A program made the translations under genes and the position numbers. A stretch of DNA of 64,000 bases, from the NCBI GenBank assembly GCA_045593555.1, contig JAZNWU010000002.1:1-64000 (forward strand), read 5' to 3'. This DNA is from Fimenecus sp045593555. GTDB lineage: Bacteria; Bacillota; Clostridia; Oscillospirales; Acutalibacteraceae. Numbering within the stretch: the stretch's first letter is position 1; each line of letters opens with the position of its first letter. Shown here in pieces: positions 8,688 through 16,142 of the stretch. The notes under the pieces are model-generated. The model saw nothing but the letters and a program-made list of their open reading frames with translations. It was not told where the DNA came from and did not search any database.

Positions 8688-8704
8688 AAATTTACTCCGT
8701 AAAA

Positions 8705-8822
8705 GTGTAAAGTTGAAAATTGAAAACGGAAAACGAAATAGTGTTGTCTGGGCCGACAGACGAGTATCTGCTACTCTAATTTTAAAAATCGTTTTCCACT
8801 TTTCGTTTTCCTCTTTCCACTA
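8705..8822. repeat. GAAAAYK heptamer repeat in inverted arrangement
   Basis: The left side reads GAAAATT, GAAAACG, GAAAACG on the plus strand (8714-8735). The right side (8789-8812) carries the complementary TCGTTTTCC units. Between them lies the TGTCTGGGCCGACAGACGAG motif (8744-8763), also seen at 59-78. It is a MITE-like intergenic unit with no ORF. Confidence 0.55.
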
Positions 8823-8854
8823 AAAAAGTGGTGAAGAGAATTTCCCTCCACCAC
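8822..8854 (-). terminator. Intrinsic terminator of the small Cys-rich gene
   Basis: On the minus strand GTGGTG (8854-8849) pairs with CACCAC (8833-8828) and is followed by a run of six T. It lies 50 bases downstream of the small gene. Confidence 0.65.
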
Positions 8855-8875
8855 CAATATTATTTCGTCATTCAT

Positions 8876-8906
8876 TTTGCACTTTGCGTTTTGCATTTTG
8901 CACTTA
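8876..8906. repeat. GCAAARY heptamer array
   Basis: Four heptamers on the minus strand follow a TAA three bases after the stop codon of the small Cys-rich gene: TAA, GTGCAAAATGCAAAACGCAA and so on. Same family as the arrays at 2678, 4642, 21847, 27253 and elsewhere. Confidence 0.7.
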
Positions 8907-8908
8907 TT

Positions 8909-9049
8909 TTAGCAGCAGCAGTCATAGTCCTTGCGAGCACAGCCATTGTTACAGCCGTTGTTGCAACCACAACCATTGTTATTATCAGAGAGAAGAATTA
9001 AGATTATGATGATAATTAACCAAGTGTTGTTACCGAAGAAGTTACACAT
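8909..9049 (-). CDS. Small Cys-rich membrane peptide (46 aa)
   Basis: ATG at 9049 is preceded by AAGGAGG at ideal spacing, and the frame closes with TAA at 8909-8911. The peptide begins MCNFFGNNTW, continues with a strongly hydrophobic segment (LIIIIILILL, residues 11-20), then an Asn/Gly/Cys-rich tail with CGC, CNNGCNNGC and a terminal DCCC. It resembles the short Cys-rich peptides that automatic pipelines call chorion-class high-cysteine proteins in clostridia, whose function is not known. A nine-base-pair inverted repeat (TTCCCATAA/TTATGGGAA, about 9064-9102) sits just upstream of the SD sequence, and a terminator follows. It is too short for most ORF callers. Confidence 0.75.
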   Translation of the reverse strand: MCNFFGNNTWLIIIIILILLSDNNNGCGCNNGCNNGCARKDYDCCC

Positions 9050-9120
9050 TTATTATTTCCTCCTTCCCATAATGAACTTACATTACATTTTATGGGAATT
9101 AAGGAAATGTGTGACATAAA

Positions 9121-9297
9121 TTCATACGCCATTGGGCGTACTTCATAGCAAAGCTACTTCATATCCGTTAGGATACTTCATAAATCCGTAAGGATTTACT
9201 TCATTAATGAAATATTGCTAGGCAATATGAAGTAATCTTCGATTATGAAGTATTTATCTTTGATAAATATGAAGTAAAAACCTGATAAATCAGATTT
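9121..9297. repeat. ACTTCATA/ATGAAGTA hairpin array without a gene (empty form)
   Basis: A chain of mini-hairpins is separated by TACTTCATA in the left arm (9121-9205) and by TATGAAGTA in the right arm (9206-9277). Stems include ACGCC/GGCGT, AGC/GCT, ATCC/GGAT, AAATCC/GGATTT, ATTGC/GCAAT and TTTATC/GATAAA. The arms are in opposite orientation and meet at ACTTCATTAATGAAATATTG. The left arm matches 11589-11668 and the right arm matches 12019-12117, the two sides of four-helix-bundle gene copy 3. No ORF is present. Confidence 0.75.
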
Positions 9298-9302
9298 TTA
9301 TT

Positions 9303-9328
9303 GTTAGCATCATTTTAATGATGCTAAC
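9303..9328 (-). terminator. Stem-loop spanning the leuD stop codon
   Basis: A perfect 11-bp stem GTTAGCATCAT/ATGATGCTAAC has the leuD stop codon (TGA) at its base, so the last leuD codons form one arm. The following minus-strand sequence is A/T-rich (AATAAAAATC) but has no clean T run, so termination strength is unsure. Confidence 0.45.
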
Positions 9329-9789
9329 AGTCCACCCTTAGAAATAATATTCTGAATAAATTCTGGGAATGGCTGAGCCTTGAAGCTTTTTCCCTTTGTG
9401 ATGTTTGTGATTACACCGCTGTCAAAATCAACTGAAACCTCGTCACCTGCTTCGATATTGTCGCAAGCTTCAGGACATTCAAGAATAGGAAGTCCTATAT
9501 TGAGAGAGTTTCTGTAAAAAATTCTTGCAAATGTTTTTGCGATAACACATGAAACACCTGCAGCCTTAATTGCAATAGGAGCGTGTTCACGGGATGAGCC
9601 ACAGCCGAAATTCACGCCTGCAACCATAATATCGCCATCTTTAACTTTATTGATAAATTCCTTGTCGATATCTTCCATACAATGAGCAGCCAATTCCTTA
9701 TGGTCAGCAGTATTTAAGTATCTTGCAGGGATAATAACGTCTGTATCAACGTGGTCACCGTATTTATGTACTGAACCTTGAATTTTCAT
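9310..9789 (-). CDS. leuD: 3-isopropylmalate dehydratase small subunit
   Basis: Swivel-domain subunit of isopropylmalate isomerase in leucine synthesis. The 159-aa length and NFGCGSSREHAP motif are typical of the short LeuD/HacB-like type found in clostridia and archaea. It lies two bases downstream of leuC and uses an ATG at 9789. It forms a heterodimer with LeuC in the cytoplasm. Confidence 0.95.
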   Translation of the reverse strand: MKIQGSVHKYGDHVDTDVIIPARYLNTADHKELAAHCMEDIDKEFINKVKDGDIMVAGVNFGCGSSREHAPIAIKAAGVSCVIAKTFARIFYRNSLNIGLPILECPEACDNIEAGDEVSVDFDSGVITNITKGKSFKAQPFPEFIQNIISKGGLLASLK

Positions 9790-9791
9790 AA

Positions 9792-11054
9792 TTAGAGTAC
9801 CTCCTCTGGTGTGCAGATATAACCTGCTATTGCACTTGCAGCAGCAACATATGGGCTTGCAAGATAAACTTCACTTGTAGGATGTCCCATTCTGCCTACA
9901 AAGTTACGGTTTGTAGTTGAAATTGCCTTTTCTTCAGCTGCAAGGATACCCATATGACCGCCAAGACAAGGGCCACAAGTTGGTGTTGAGAATACAGCAC
10001 CTGCTTCAACGAAAATTTCAGCAAGACCTTCTCTTACACACTGGAGATATACATTCTGTGTTGCAGGAATGACGATACAACGAACATTTTCGTTAACCTT
10101 TTTTCCCTTAAGCACTTCTGCAGCAGCACGCATATCTTCAATTCTGCCGTTTGTACAAGAGCCGATAACTGACTGGTCAACATAGATTTTATCGAATTCA
10201 CCAACGATATGAGCATTTTCAGGAAGATGTGGGAATGCAACTGTTGATTTGAGTTCACCCAAATCGATATTGATAACTTCGTCATAAACTGCATCTTCGT
10301 CAGCTGTGAAGATAACAGGCTCACGGTCAGTTCTGCCCTTCATATATTCGAGAGTCTTATCGTCAACAGGGAAAATACCGTTCTTTGCACCACATTCAAT
10401 AGCCATATTTGCAATACAGAATCTGTCGTCCATTGAAAGATTTGCGATTCCGTCACCTGTGAATTCAAGTGAACGATACAAAGCACCGTCAACACCAATT
10501 TTGCCGATTAAGTGAAGAATCAAATCCTTACCACTTACCCATTTGTTGAACTTACCAGTAACATTAACTTTAATTGCAGACGGAACTTTAAACCAAGCCA
10601 TACCTGAAATCATACCTGCAGCCATATCAGTTGAGCCGACACCTGTTGAGAATGCACCGAGAGCACCGTATGTACAAGTATGAGAGTCAGCACCGATAAC
10701 TGTATCACCACTAATTACAATTCCTTTTTCAGGAAGTAATGCATGTTCAATACCCATCTGTCCAACATCGAAAAAATTCTTGATTTTATATTCTCTTGCA
10801 AACTGTCTTACCTGTTTGCAGTGTTCAGCAGATTTAATGTCCTTGTTTGGTGTGAAATGGTCCATAACAAGTGCAATTTTTTCTCTGTCGAAAACATCTG
10901 TAAAGCCTTTTGCTTTCATTTCGTTGATTGCAACGGGACTTGTAACGTCGTTACCCATAACAAGGTCAAGACGAACATTGATAAGCTGTCCTGCTTCAAC
11001 GCTTTCTAATCCTGCATGAGCTGCAAGGATTTTCTGTGTCATTGTCATTCCCAT
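9792..11054 (-). CDS. leuC: 3-isopropylmalate dehydratase large subunit
   Basis: Aconitase-family subunit carrying the catalytic 4Fe-4S cluster that isomerises 2- to 3-isopropylmalate. Cluster cysteines are visible in VIGSCTNGR and PTCGPCLGGHMG. The length of 420 aa fits the clostridial/archaeal LeuC subtype, which pairs with a short LeuD. Start ATG at 11054 follows AAAGGAG, which lies within the last codons of ilvN, indicating coupling. In-frame ATGs two and four codons further are less likely. Confidence 0.95.
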   Translation of the reverse strand: MGMTMTQKILAAHAGLESVEAGQLINVRLDLVMGNDVTSPVAINEMKAKGFTDVFDREKIALVMDHFTPNKDIKSAEHCKQVRQFAREYKIKNFFDVGQMGIEHALLPEKGIVISGDTVIGADSHTCTYGALGAFSTGVGSTDMAAGMISGMAWFKVPSAIKVNVTGKFNKWVSGKDLILHLIGKIGVDGALYRSLEFTGDGIANLSMDDRFCIANMAIECGAKNGIFPVDDKTLEYMKGRTDREPVIFTADEDAVYDEVINIDLGELKSTVAFPHLPENAHIVGEFDKIYVDQSVIGSCTNGRIEDMRAAAEVLKGKKVNENVRCIVIPATQNVYLQCVREGLAEIFVEAGAVFSTPTCGPCLGGHMGILAAEEKAISTTNRNFVGRMGHPTSEVYLASPYVAAASAIAGYICTPEEVL

Positions 11055-11056
11055 AA

Positions 11057-11566
11057 TTAGTCAACTCCTTTAATACTTCTGTCGCCACTTTCAAGAGCAG
11101 TAAGACCTGAACGAGAAAGTTCGCAGATTCCGTGTTTTTCCATCTTGTCGATGAATTTATCAATAAGTCCCGGAAGACCTGTAAGTTCAGCAGTAATTGT
11201 TGTATGTCCGATGTCCATAACACGAGCACCGAAACCATTGATTGTCTTAAGCACCTTTTTTCTGTCCTTATTAAGTGCGTGAACCTTAATAAGAAGGATT
11301 TCAGACTGAATTGTCTGATTTTCGTCGAGATTAATTACCTTAATAACCTCTTCAAGACGAGAAAGCTGCTGTTCAACCATTGTTACCTTGTATTCTTCAA
11401 CGTCAGAAACGATAGTCATACGAGAAAACTCAGGACTTTCTGTTTCAGAAACTGTAAGAGAAACAACGTTGTATCCACGACGGGCAAAAAGTCCCGCAAC
11501 TCGTAAAAGCACACCCGTACGGTTGTAAACAAGTGCTGATAAATAAATTCGTTTTGTGTTTTCCAT
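11057..11566 (-). CDS. ilvN: Acetolactate synthase small (regulatory) subunit
   Basis: Valine-sensing regulatory subunit of acetohydroxyacid synthase. The N-terminal ACT domain (YLSALVYNRTGVLLRVAGLF, GYNVVSLTV) and the C-terminal dimerisation domain are present in 169 aa, the usual size. RBS AAAGGAAG precedes the ATG at 11566. No ilvB, ilvC, leuA or leuB lies in the window, so the remaining pathway genes must be elsewhere. Confidence 0.94.
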   Translation of the reverse strand: MENTKRIYLSALVYNRTGVLLRVAGLFARRGYNVVSLTVSETESPEFSRMTIVSDVEEYKVTMVEQQLSRLEEVIKVINLDENQTIQSEILLIKVHALNKDRKKVLKTINGFGARVMDIGHTTITAELTGLPGLIDKFIDKMEKHGICELSRSGLTALESGDRSIKGVD

Positions 11567-11588
11567 TAGATTATTCTTCCTTTCATTC

Positions 11589-11668
11589 TTATGCCGTAGG
11601 CATACTTCATAGCGAAGCTACTTCATATCCTCAGGATACTTCATAAATCCTTAAGGATTTACTTCATT
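11589..11668. repeat. ACTTCATA hairpin array, left arm beside four-helix-bundle copy 3
   Basis: Hairpins ATGCC/GGCAT, AGC/GCT, ATCC/GGAT and AAATCC/GGATTT are separated by TACTTCATA. Positions align with 9121-9205. The stop codon (TGA) of the four-helix-bundle gene lies inside the terminal ATGAAGT unit. Confidence 0.75.
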
Positions 11669-12005
11669 TCTCTTTGGCAGTATTTATAGATGCAACAAGA
11701 ATTCGACGAATTGTACCACACTGATTGTACAAATTTCTTATTTCGTCTTCAGTTGCAAGTTCAGATTTCACAAAAAGCTCAAACCAAAACTCTGTTTCAT
11801 AACATTCTTTTAATGAAATATGCAACTTCGAAATAAAATCAGCTCTACTACTTGCATAGTTTGCTTCACGAATATTTGCACCAATTGAAGTAACTGAACG
11901 TTCTAATTGATTTGTCAAAGAATAATGGCCTTTAATTCTTTCACACAATTTAACTGTGTTTACTGCCAAATCCATTGACAATTCTGCAAGTTTATTTTCT
12001 TTCAT
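11664..12005 (-). CDS. Four-helix bundle protein (23S rRNA IVS / Avd-like), copy 3
   Basis: 113 aa, distant from copies 1 and 2 (roughly 30% by eye) but with the same signatures: SIGANIREANYASSRADF and LKECYETEFWFELF. ATG at 12005 follows AAAGGAAG. The stop codon is supplied by the flanking ATGAAGTA repeat. The gene sits exactly between the two inverted arms of a hairpin array, the gene-less form of which exists at 9121-9297. No function can be assigned beyond the fold. Confidence 0.88.
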   Translation of the reverse strand: MKENKLAELSMDLAVNTVKLCERIKGHYSLTNQLERSVTSIGANIREANYASSRADFISKLHISLKECYETEFWFELFVKSELATEDEIRNLYNQCGTIRRILVASINTAKEK

Positions 12006-12018
12006 AACGTCTTCCTTT

Positions 12019-12117
12019 TAATGAAGTATTGCTACGCAATATGAAGTAATCTTCAATTATGAAGTATTTGCTGTCGCAAATATGAAGTAAAATAAATCCG
12101 TGAGGATTTATTTCATT
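12019..12117. repeat. ATGAAGTA hairpin array, right arm beside four-helix-bundle copy 3
   Basis: Hairpins ATTGC/GCAAT, AAT/ATT, TTTGC/GCAAA and AAATCC/GGATTT are separated by TATGAAGTA. They align with 9206-9277, with a changed but still paired third stem (TTTATC/GATAAA there, TTTGC/GCAAA here). The arm ends nine bases before the galM stop codon. Confidence 0.75.
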
Positions 12118-12125
12118 GTATAAAA

Positions 12126-13163
12126 TCACACAGTAATTTTATACACAGTCGTTGTCTTAACAACCTCATCCTTATCAAACACACAGTTATAGAATGTTGG
12201 TGTGTTTGTTGCATTTGGATAATACTGTGTTTCAAGGCAGAAGCCACAACGGAAGTCCATTGGAGTATTATTCTTACCGATTTTTCCTTCAAGGAAGTTA
12301 CCGACATAAAGCTGCATACCCGGTAAATCTGTAAGACAATCAAGTCTTACGCCATTGGGAGCAGTAACAGTTGCTGCAAGACGAAGCTTCTTGTCATAAT
12401 CATTGATACAGAAGTTGTGGTCGTAGCCGTTACCTGCATCAAGCTGTTCGTAATCCATTTTAATATCTCTGCCGATAGTTTTAGGCTCACGGAAATCAAA
12501 CGGAGTGCCTGTTACATCCCTGATTTCACCTGTTGGAACAAGTCCATCACCCATTGGAGTGAATGCATCAGCATTTATGTAAAGAGTATGGTCGAGAATA
12601 TCGCCATTCTGATAACCTTTAAGGTTAAAGTAAGCGTGATTAGTAAGGTTGAATGCAGTTTTCTTGTCTGAAACTGCTGTGTAATCCATAATAATCTCAT
12701 TCTTGTCAGTAAGAGTATATTTAACAGTTACTTTCTTGTTACCGGGGAAGCCTTCTGTACCGTCAGCACTGAAATATGAGAATTCCACTGAATCACTATC
12801 TACGATAATTGCATCCCATACAGCAGTTGAAAATTCACCATTACTATGTAATGTAACATCACCGTGAGTTGTTGTAACAGGAACTTTAACACCGTCAATG
12901 GTAAGTCCACCTTTGCTGATTCTGTTAGCAACAGGACCTACAATCATACCCTGATAATCATGACGGTTTTCAAAGCCGTCCATATCGTCGAAACCAAGTA
13001 ATAAATCGAGTTCGTTATCATTCTTATCTTTTACGAGAATGCTCTGTAAAGTAGCACCGTAAGTGATAAGATTAATCTTCATATTATTGTTGTTTTCAAT
13101 GAGAAAAGAGTCAATCTGTTTACCATCTTTTGTCACACCAAAAACTGATTTTGTAATGCTCAT
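12126..13163 (-). CDS. galM: Aldose 1-epimerase (galactose mutarotase)
   Basis: Interconverts alpha and beta anomers of galactose and other aldoses in the cytoplasm. The 345-aa protein has the galactose mutarotase-like beta-sandwich, with active-site landmarks NLTNHAYFNL and YDHNFCIND and the C-terminal CLETQYYPNATN. I chose ATG 13163, which follows TTGGAGTG, rather than the GTG three codons upstream. It has its own consensus promoter and is not in an operon. A link with the GH35 beta-galactosidase nearby is plausible. Confidence 0.94.
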   Translation of the reverse strand: MSITKSVFGVTKDGKQIDSFLIENNNNMKINLITYGATLQSILVKDKNDNELDLLLGFDDMDGFENRHDYQGMIVGPVANRISKGGLTIDGVKVPVTTTHGDVTLHSNGEFSTAVWDAIIVDSDSVEFSYFSADGTEGFPGNKKVTVKYTLTDKNEIIMDYTAVSDKKTAFNLTNHAYFNLKGYQNGDILDHTLYINADAFTPMGDGLVPTGEIRDVTGTPFDFREPKTIGRDIKMDYEQLDAGNGYDHNFCINDYDKKLRLAATVTAPNGVRLDCLTDLPGMQLYVGNFLEGKIGKNNTPMDFRCGFCLETQYYPNATNTPTFYNCVFDKDEVVKTTTVYKITV

Positions 13164-13200
13164 AAAACACACTCCAAATCAAAAAAATATATACAAATTT

Positions 13201-13229
13201 ATTATATAACTTTAACACATTAAAGTCAA
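13201..13229 (-). promoter_or_regulatory. Promoter of galM
   Basis: TTGACT (13229-13224) and TATAAT (13206-13201) on the minus strand, with a 17-base spacer. Confidence 0.8.
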
Positions 13230-13236
13230 CAGAAAA

Positions 13237-13330
13237 AATTCGTAATTCATAGTTCGTAATTCGTAATTAAAAGGTAATCCAACTGATGTGAAACAATTAC
13301 GCATTATGAATTGCGAATTACGAACTATTT
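13237..13330. repeat. CGTAATT heptamer repeat pair in inverted orientation
   Basis: Left: ATTCGTAATTCATAGTTCGT onwards (13238-13268). Right: the complementary ATTACGCATT...GAATTACGAA (13296-13326). Units are seven bases, as in the GCAAARY family. Similar units occur at 19173-19208 and 21756-21787. No gene. Confidence 0.6.
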
Positions 13331-13335
13331 TATGA

Positions 13336-13364
13336 TTGCAAATCATAAAAATATATGATATACT
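13336..13364 (+). promoter_or_regulatory. Promoter of the dnaD-dnaC pair
   Basis: TTGCAA (13336-13341) and TATACT (13359-13364) with a 17-base spacer, about 45 bases before the GTG start. Confidence 0.6.
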
Positions 13365-13409
13365 TATTGTCCAATATTGTCACAATAAATAAGTTAAGGA
13401 GGGAAAGAT

Positions 13410-14426
13410 GTGTTTAAAGTTTCACCAAAGGTATATTCGTCAATGTTCTCGTTACCGACGGAAATCGCTGACAAGGGGCTTAAATTTGCAAGTGGAGAAC
13501 AGTTAAAGGTCATTATTGCCATTTTCAGAAACCCTGAAATTACAACAGAAGAAATCACAAAAGTTACAAATCTTTCTCTCGGAACAGTAAAAGAATGTAT
13601 TGAATACTGGACAGATAACGGAATTTTACAAAGTGAAGAAAAAGCATTACCTGTGAAAACTGAAAAGCAGGTCGCAACACCTGAAAAGGTAAAAATGCCG
13701 CTTCCTGAAATTCAGTTTACAAATCCTAATCAGGCTGAAATTGAGAAAATTCTCAAGAAAAATGGTGCTATGAAGCGTCTTTTCAATGAGGCACAGGAAA
13801 TTCTTGGCAGAACACTCGGTTATAGTATGCAATGCACAATTTATTCAGTTGTTTATCGTTACGGAATTACGCCTGATGTGGCAAACTGTCTTCTCTACTT
13901 TGCAAAAAGTATTGACAACACAAGTCAGAACGATATTCTCAAAATTGCAAAATACTGGGCAGAAAACTCAATTACTGACCTAACATCAGCCGATGATTAC
14001 ATAAACGAAACTGAAAAAGCATTGACAGTTTTCCGTGACCTTGCAGTAAGAACAAACAATGACACTTCTGCACCAACATTTGCAGTTATGGAAGTTTTCT
14101 GCGAGTGGCTTCGTTGGGGTTACACCGTCAATGAAATTGAAAAAGCCTTCAATATTATGAAAGCAGAAAAGCAGACAGGTCGTCTTGTATGGAACAACAT
14201 CTGCCATATGAACGGAACTATCAAGAATTGGCGTAAACAAGGTCTTTACACTCTTGAAGATATTGAAAAAGGCACAAAGAAATTCCAAAGTAAGACTCAG
14301 AAAGCAAAAACTGAAACGAAAGAAACATCATTTGATGTGGAATTGGCTGAAAAGATGTCAAAAGAGCATCTTATGGACTTCAGCACTAAAAAAACAAAAA
14401 GAAAAAAAAGAAATAAGGGGGCATAA
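13410..14426 (+). CDS. DnaD-like replication initiation protein
   Basis: 338-aa DnaD/DnaB-family primosome protein that helps load the helicase at origins. An N-terminal winged helix (about 1-80) precedes a C-terminal DnaB_2/DnaD domain (about 215-285) with the family's aromatic motif (ICHMNGTIKNWRKQGL). The GTG start at 13410 is supported by AAGGAGGG seven bases upstream; the ATG at 13408 is in another frame. The C-terminal tail SFDVELAEKMSKEHLMDF is echoed in the RepA_N-like protein at 15446. It is followed three bases later by the helicase-loader gene. Confidence 0.9.
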   Translation: MFKVSPKVYSSMFSLPTEIADKGLKFASGEQLKVIIAIFRNPEITTEEITKVTNLSLGTVKECIEYWTDNGILQSEEKALPVKTEKQVATPEKVKMPLPEIQFTNPNQAEIEKILKKNGAMKRLFNEAQEILGRTLGYSMQCTIYSVVYRYGITPDVANCLLYFAKSIDNTSQNDILKIAKYWAENSITDLTSADDYINETEKALTVFRDLAVRTNNDTSAPTFAVMEVFCEWLRWGYTVNEIEKAFNIMKAEKQTGRLVWNNICHMNGTIKNWRKQGLYTLEDIEKGTKKFQSKTQKAKTETKETSFDVELAEKMSKEHLMDFSTKKTKRKKRNKGA

Positions 14427-14429
14427 TAC

Positions 14430-15443
14430 TTGGCATATTCAAGAGAAATGCACGAAAAAGCTCGTGCAGAAATTAAAAACAGAAGAAATAATGCTGAATA
14501 TACAGCACAGCAACATAAATATGAATTAACTGCCAAGTACCCTGAATTTCAGTTTATTGAAACAGAACTTGCAAAAACAGGCCACGAAACTGTGAGAGCA
14601 TTCTCTATGCCAAAAGACAAGGCAGAAATTGAGCTTAACCGTATCCGGGAAAAGAACCGTCAGCTTCGTGAAGAACGAAAAAATCTTCTTAAAGCACTTA
14701 ATCTTCCTGAAGATTACCTTGATGTGAAATACACTTGTGAAAAGTGTCAGGACACAGGTGTTGTGGAAGACTATGACGATGACCGTCGTGTTTCTTACGG
14801 AACAAAGCTCTGTTCTTGTCACAATGAACTTCTTAAGAAATATGCAAGTGAAAAAATGTCGTCAATGACTCCCCTTGAACTTTCAAGTTTTGACGATTTC
14901 GACCTTGATTATTATTCAAAGAACAAGAGTAACGAACTCTTCTCTTCTTACGAAACAATGAAAATGGTTTATCAGGGTTGTCTGGACTATGCAAAAGAGT
15001 TTGACACCGATTCAAACAGCTTGTATTTTCACGGCAGAACAGGACTCGGCAAAACTCACTTGTCATTGGCAATTGCAAATGAGGTTATGAAAAAGGGCTA
15101 CAATGTTGTTTATGGTTCTGTGCTGAATTTTCTTAATAAACTTGAACGAGAAAAATTCGGCAGAGCAGACTCTTTTGAAACCGAAGATATTCTCATAAAT
15201 GCTGATTTGCTTATTCTTGATGATTTAGGTGCAGAATTTTCAACACCTGTTACAATTTCATCACTTTATAACATTATCAACAGCAGAATTGCTCGTTGCG
15301 TGCCCACAATCATCAGTTCAAACTTAAGCCTTGAAGAAATCAAATCACGCTATCCTGAAAGTATTGCTTCAAGAATTATCGGCAATTACAAAACTATTGA
15401 ATTTGCAGGAAAAGACATTCGCCAGATTCAGAATAATGAATAA
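14430..15443 (+). CDS. DnaC/DnaI-like helicase loader ATPase
   Basis: AAA+ ATPase of the DnaC/IstB-like group, expected to load replicative helicase. An N-terminal zinc-type cysteine set (CEKCQDTG...CSC, about residues 100-130) is followed by Walker A HGRTGLGKTHLS and Walker B LLILDDLGAE. The TTG start at 14430 follows AAGGGGG. It is coupled to the DnaD-like gene and convergent with the RepA_N-like gene. IstB of IS21 was considered, but no istA partner or IS ends exist and the cysteine domain fits DnaC/DnaI. Confidence 0.9.
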   Translation: MAYSREMHEKARAEIKNRRNNAEYTAQQHKYELTAKYPEFQFIETELAKTGHETVRAFSMPKDKAEIELNRIREKNRQLREERKNLLKALNLPEDYLDVKYTCEKCQDTGVVEDYDDDRRVSYGTKLCSCHNELLKKYASEKMSSMTPLELSSFDDFDLDYYSKNKSNELFSSYETMKMVYQGCLDYAKEFDTDSNSLYFHGRTGLGKTHLSLAIANEVMKKGYNVVYGSVLNFLNKLEREKFGRADSFETEDILINADLLILDDLGAEFSTPVTISSLYNIINSRIARCVPTIISSNLSLEEIKSRYPESIASRIIGNYKTIEFAGKDIRQIQNNE

Positions 15444-15445
15444 CT

Positions 15446-15994
15446 TTAAACCGTCGGACCGACATTTCGTGTCTGACGTTTTTTTGTCTTTTCAGCAAAA
15501 TTATATAAATGTTTCATCTCCGTTTCTTTTGCCTTTTCCACATCAAAACTCACCTGTTTTTCTTCTTGTGGAAAATCATTTTTATGAGCTTTTTGTCTGT
15601 TTGACGAATTGGAATATGACTTTCCCGAAAGCTTGTCCTGTGACTTTTCAGACACAACAGAATTCGTACCCTTGTCCCCTGCACGGACATCATTCACATA
15701 AATCTTAAGTGGCAGACCAAACTCCTGAAATTTTATTTTTACAAGTCCTGCCTCTTCAAGCTCATTTAAAACTTTTCGTGCAGATACTTTATTGCAACGA
15801 AGATGCTTGCTGATTTGCGATGCAGAATAATAGATGAATACTCCGTCACTATCTCTAAATTTTTTATTCTGTAAAGAAAATTTTGCTCTGTTAAGAAAAA
15901 GAGCATAAAGAAGAATTGCTTTTGAAGAAAGAATAGAATAGTTTTCTTCATAGACTAAAATCAAAGGTAAAATAGCATAAAAATCACTGTTCAT
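15446..15994 (-). CDS. RepA_N-type replication initiator-like protein
   Basis: The N-terminal 100 residues match the RepA_N winged-helix domain of Firmicute plasmid initiators: FYAILPLILVYEENY, LSSKAILLYALFLNR, and GLVKIKFQEFGLPLKIYV. The rest is a Ser/Lys-rich linker and the tail SFDVEKAKETEMKHLYNF. At 182 aa it is shorter than full plasmid RepA proteins. The ATG at 15994 was preferred because the in-frame ATG at 16012 overlaps the SD GGAGGG. It lies convergent to the DnaC-like gene and downstream of an iteron-like array, suggesting a replicator or an incoming plasmid remnant. Confidence 0.82.
   Translation of the reverse strand: MNSDFYAILPLILVYEENYSILSSKAILLYALFLNRAKFSLQNKKFRDSDGVFIYYSASQISKHLRCNKVSARKVLNELEEAGLVKIKFQEFGLPLKIYVNDVRAGDKGTNSVVSEKSQDKLSGKSYSNSSNRQKAHKNDFPQEEKQVSFDVEKAKETEMKHLYNFAEKTKKRQTRNVGPTV
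15452..15485. terminator. Terminator between the dnaC-like and repA-like genes
   Basis: Stem CGTCGGAC/GTCTGACG (one G-T pair) followed by seven T on the plus strand. It overlaps the last codons of the convergent RepA_N-like gene. Confidence 0.75.
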
Positions 15995-16034
15995 AAAAAA
16001 AATACCCTCCATATATAGTCCGGAAAAGCAAAAT

Positions 16035-16056
16035 CGTCCCGGGATTTACGGGACGA
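16035..16056. other. GC-rich hairpin upstream of the repA-like gene
   Basis: CGTCCCG and CGGGACG flank a seven-base loop, about 45-60 bases upstream of the start at 15994. It could act as an attenuator or as a structural element of the replicator. It stands out in otherwise AT-rich DNA. Confidence 0.45.
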
Positions 16057-16142
16057 TTCGGGAAAAGTGGCGAAATATTAACAATTTATTTACATTTGAA
16101 CCTGTTTTAGATAATTTTTAACTGTAAAATTACCAAAAAAAT

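Noticed and set aside
9121..9297. Possible CRISPR array (short direct repeats with spacers)
   Set aside because: The repeats are only about 9 bases, the spacers are themselves palindromes of varying length, the repeat orientation inverts in the middle, and no cas gene is present.
14430..15443. IstB of an IS21-type insertion sequence
   Set aside because: No istA partner or terminal repeats; the N-terminal cysteine domain and the DnaD-like neighbour fit a helicase loader.
13410..16012. Prophage replication module
   Set aside because: No integrase, capsid, terminase or lysis genes nearby, and the flanking genes are ordinary metabolic genes.
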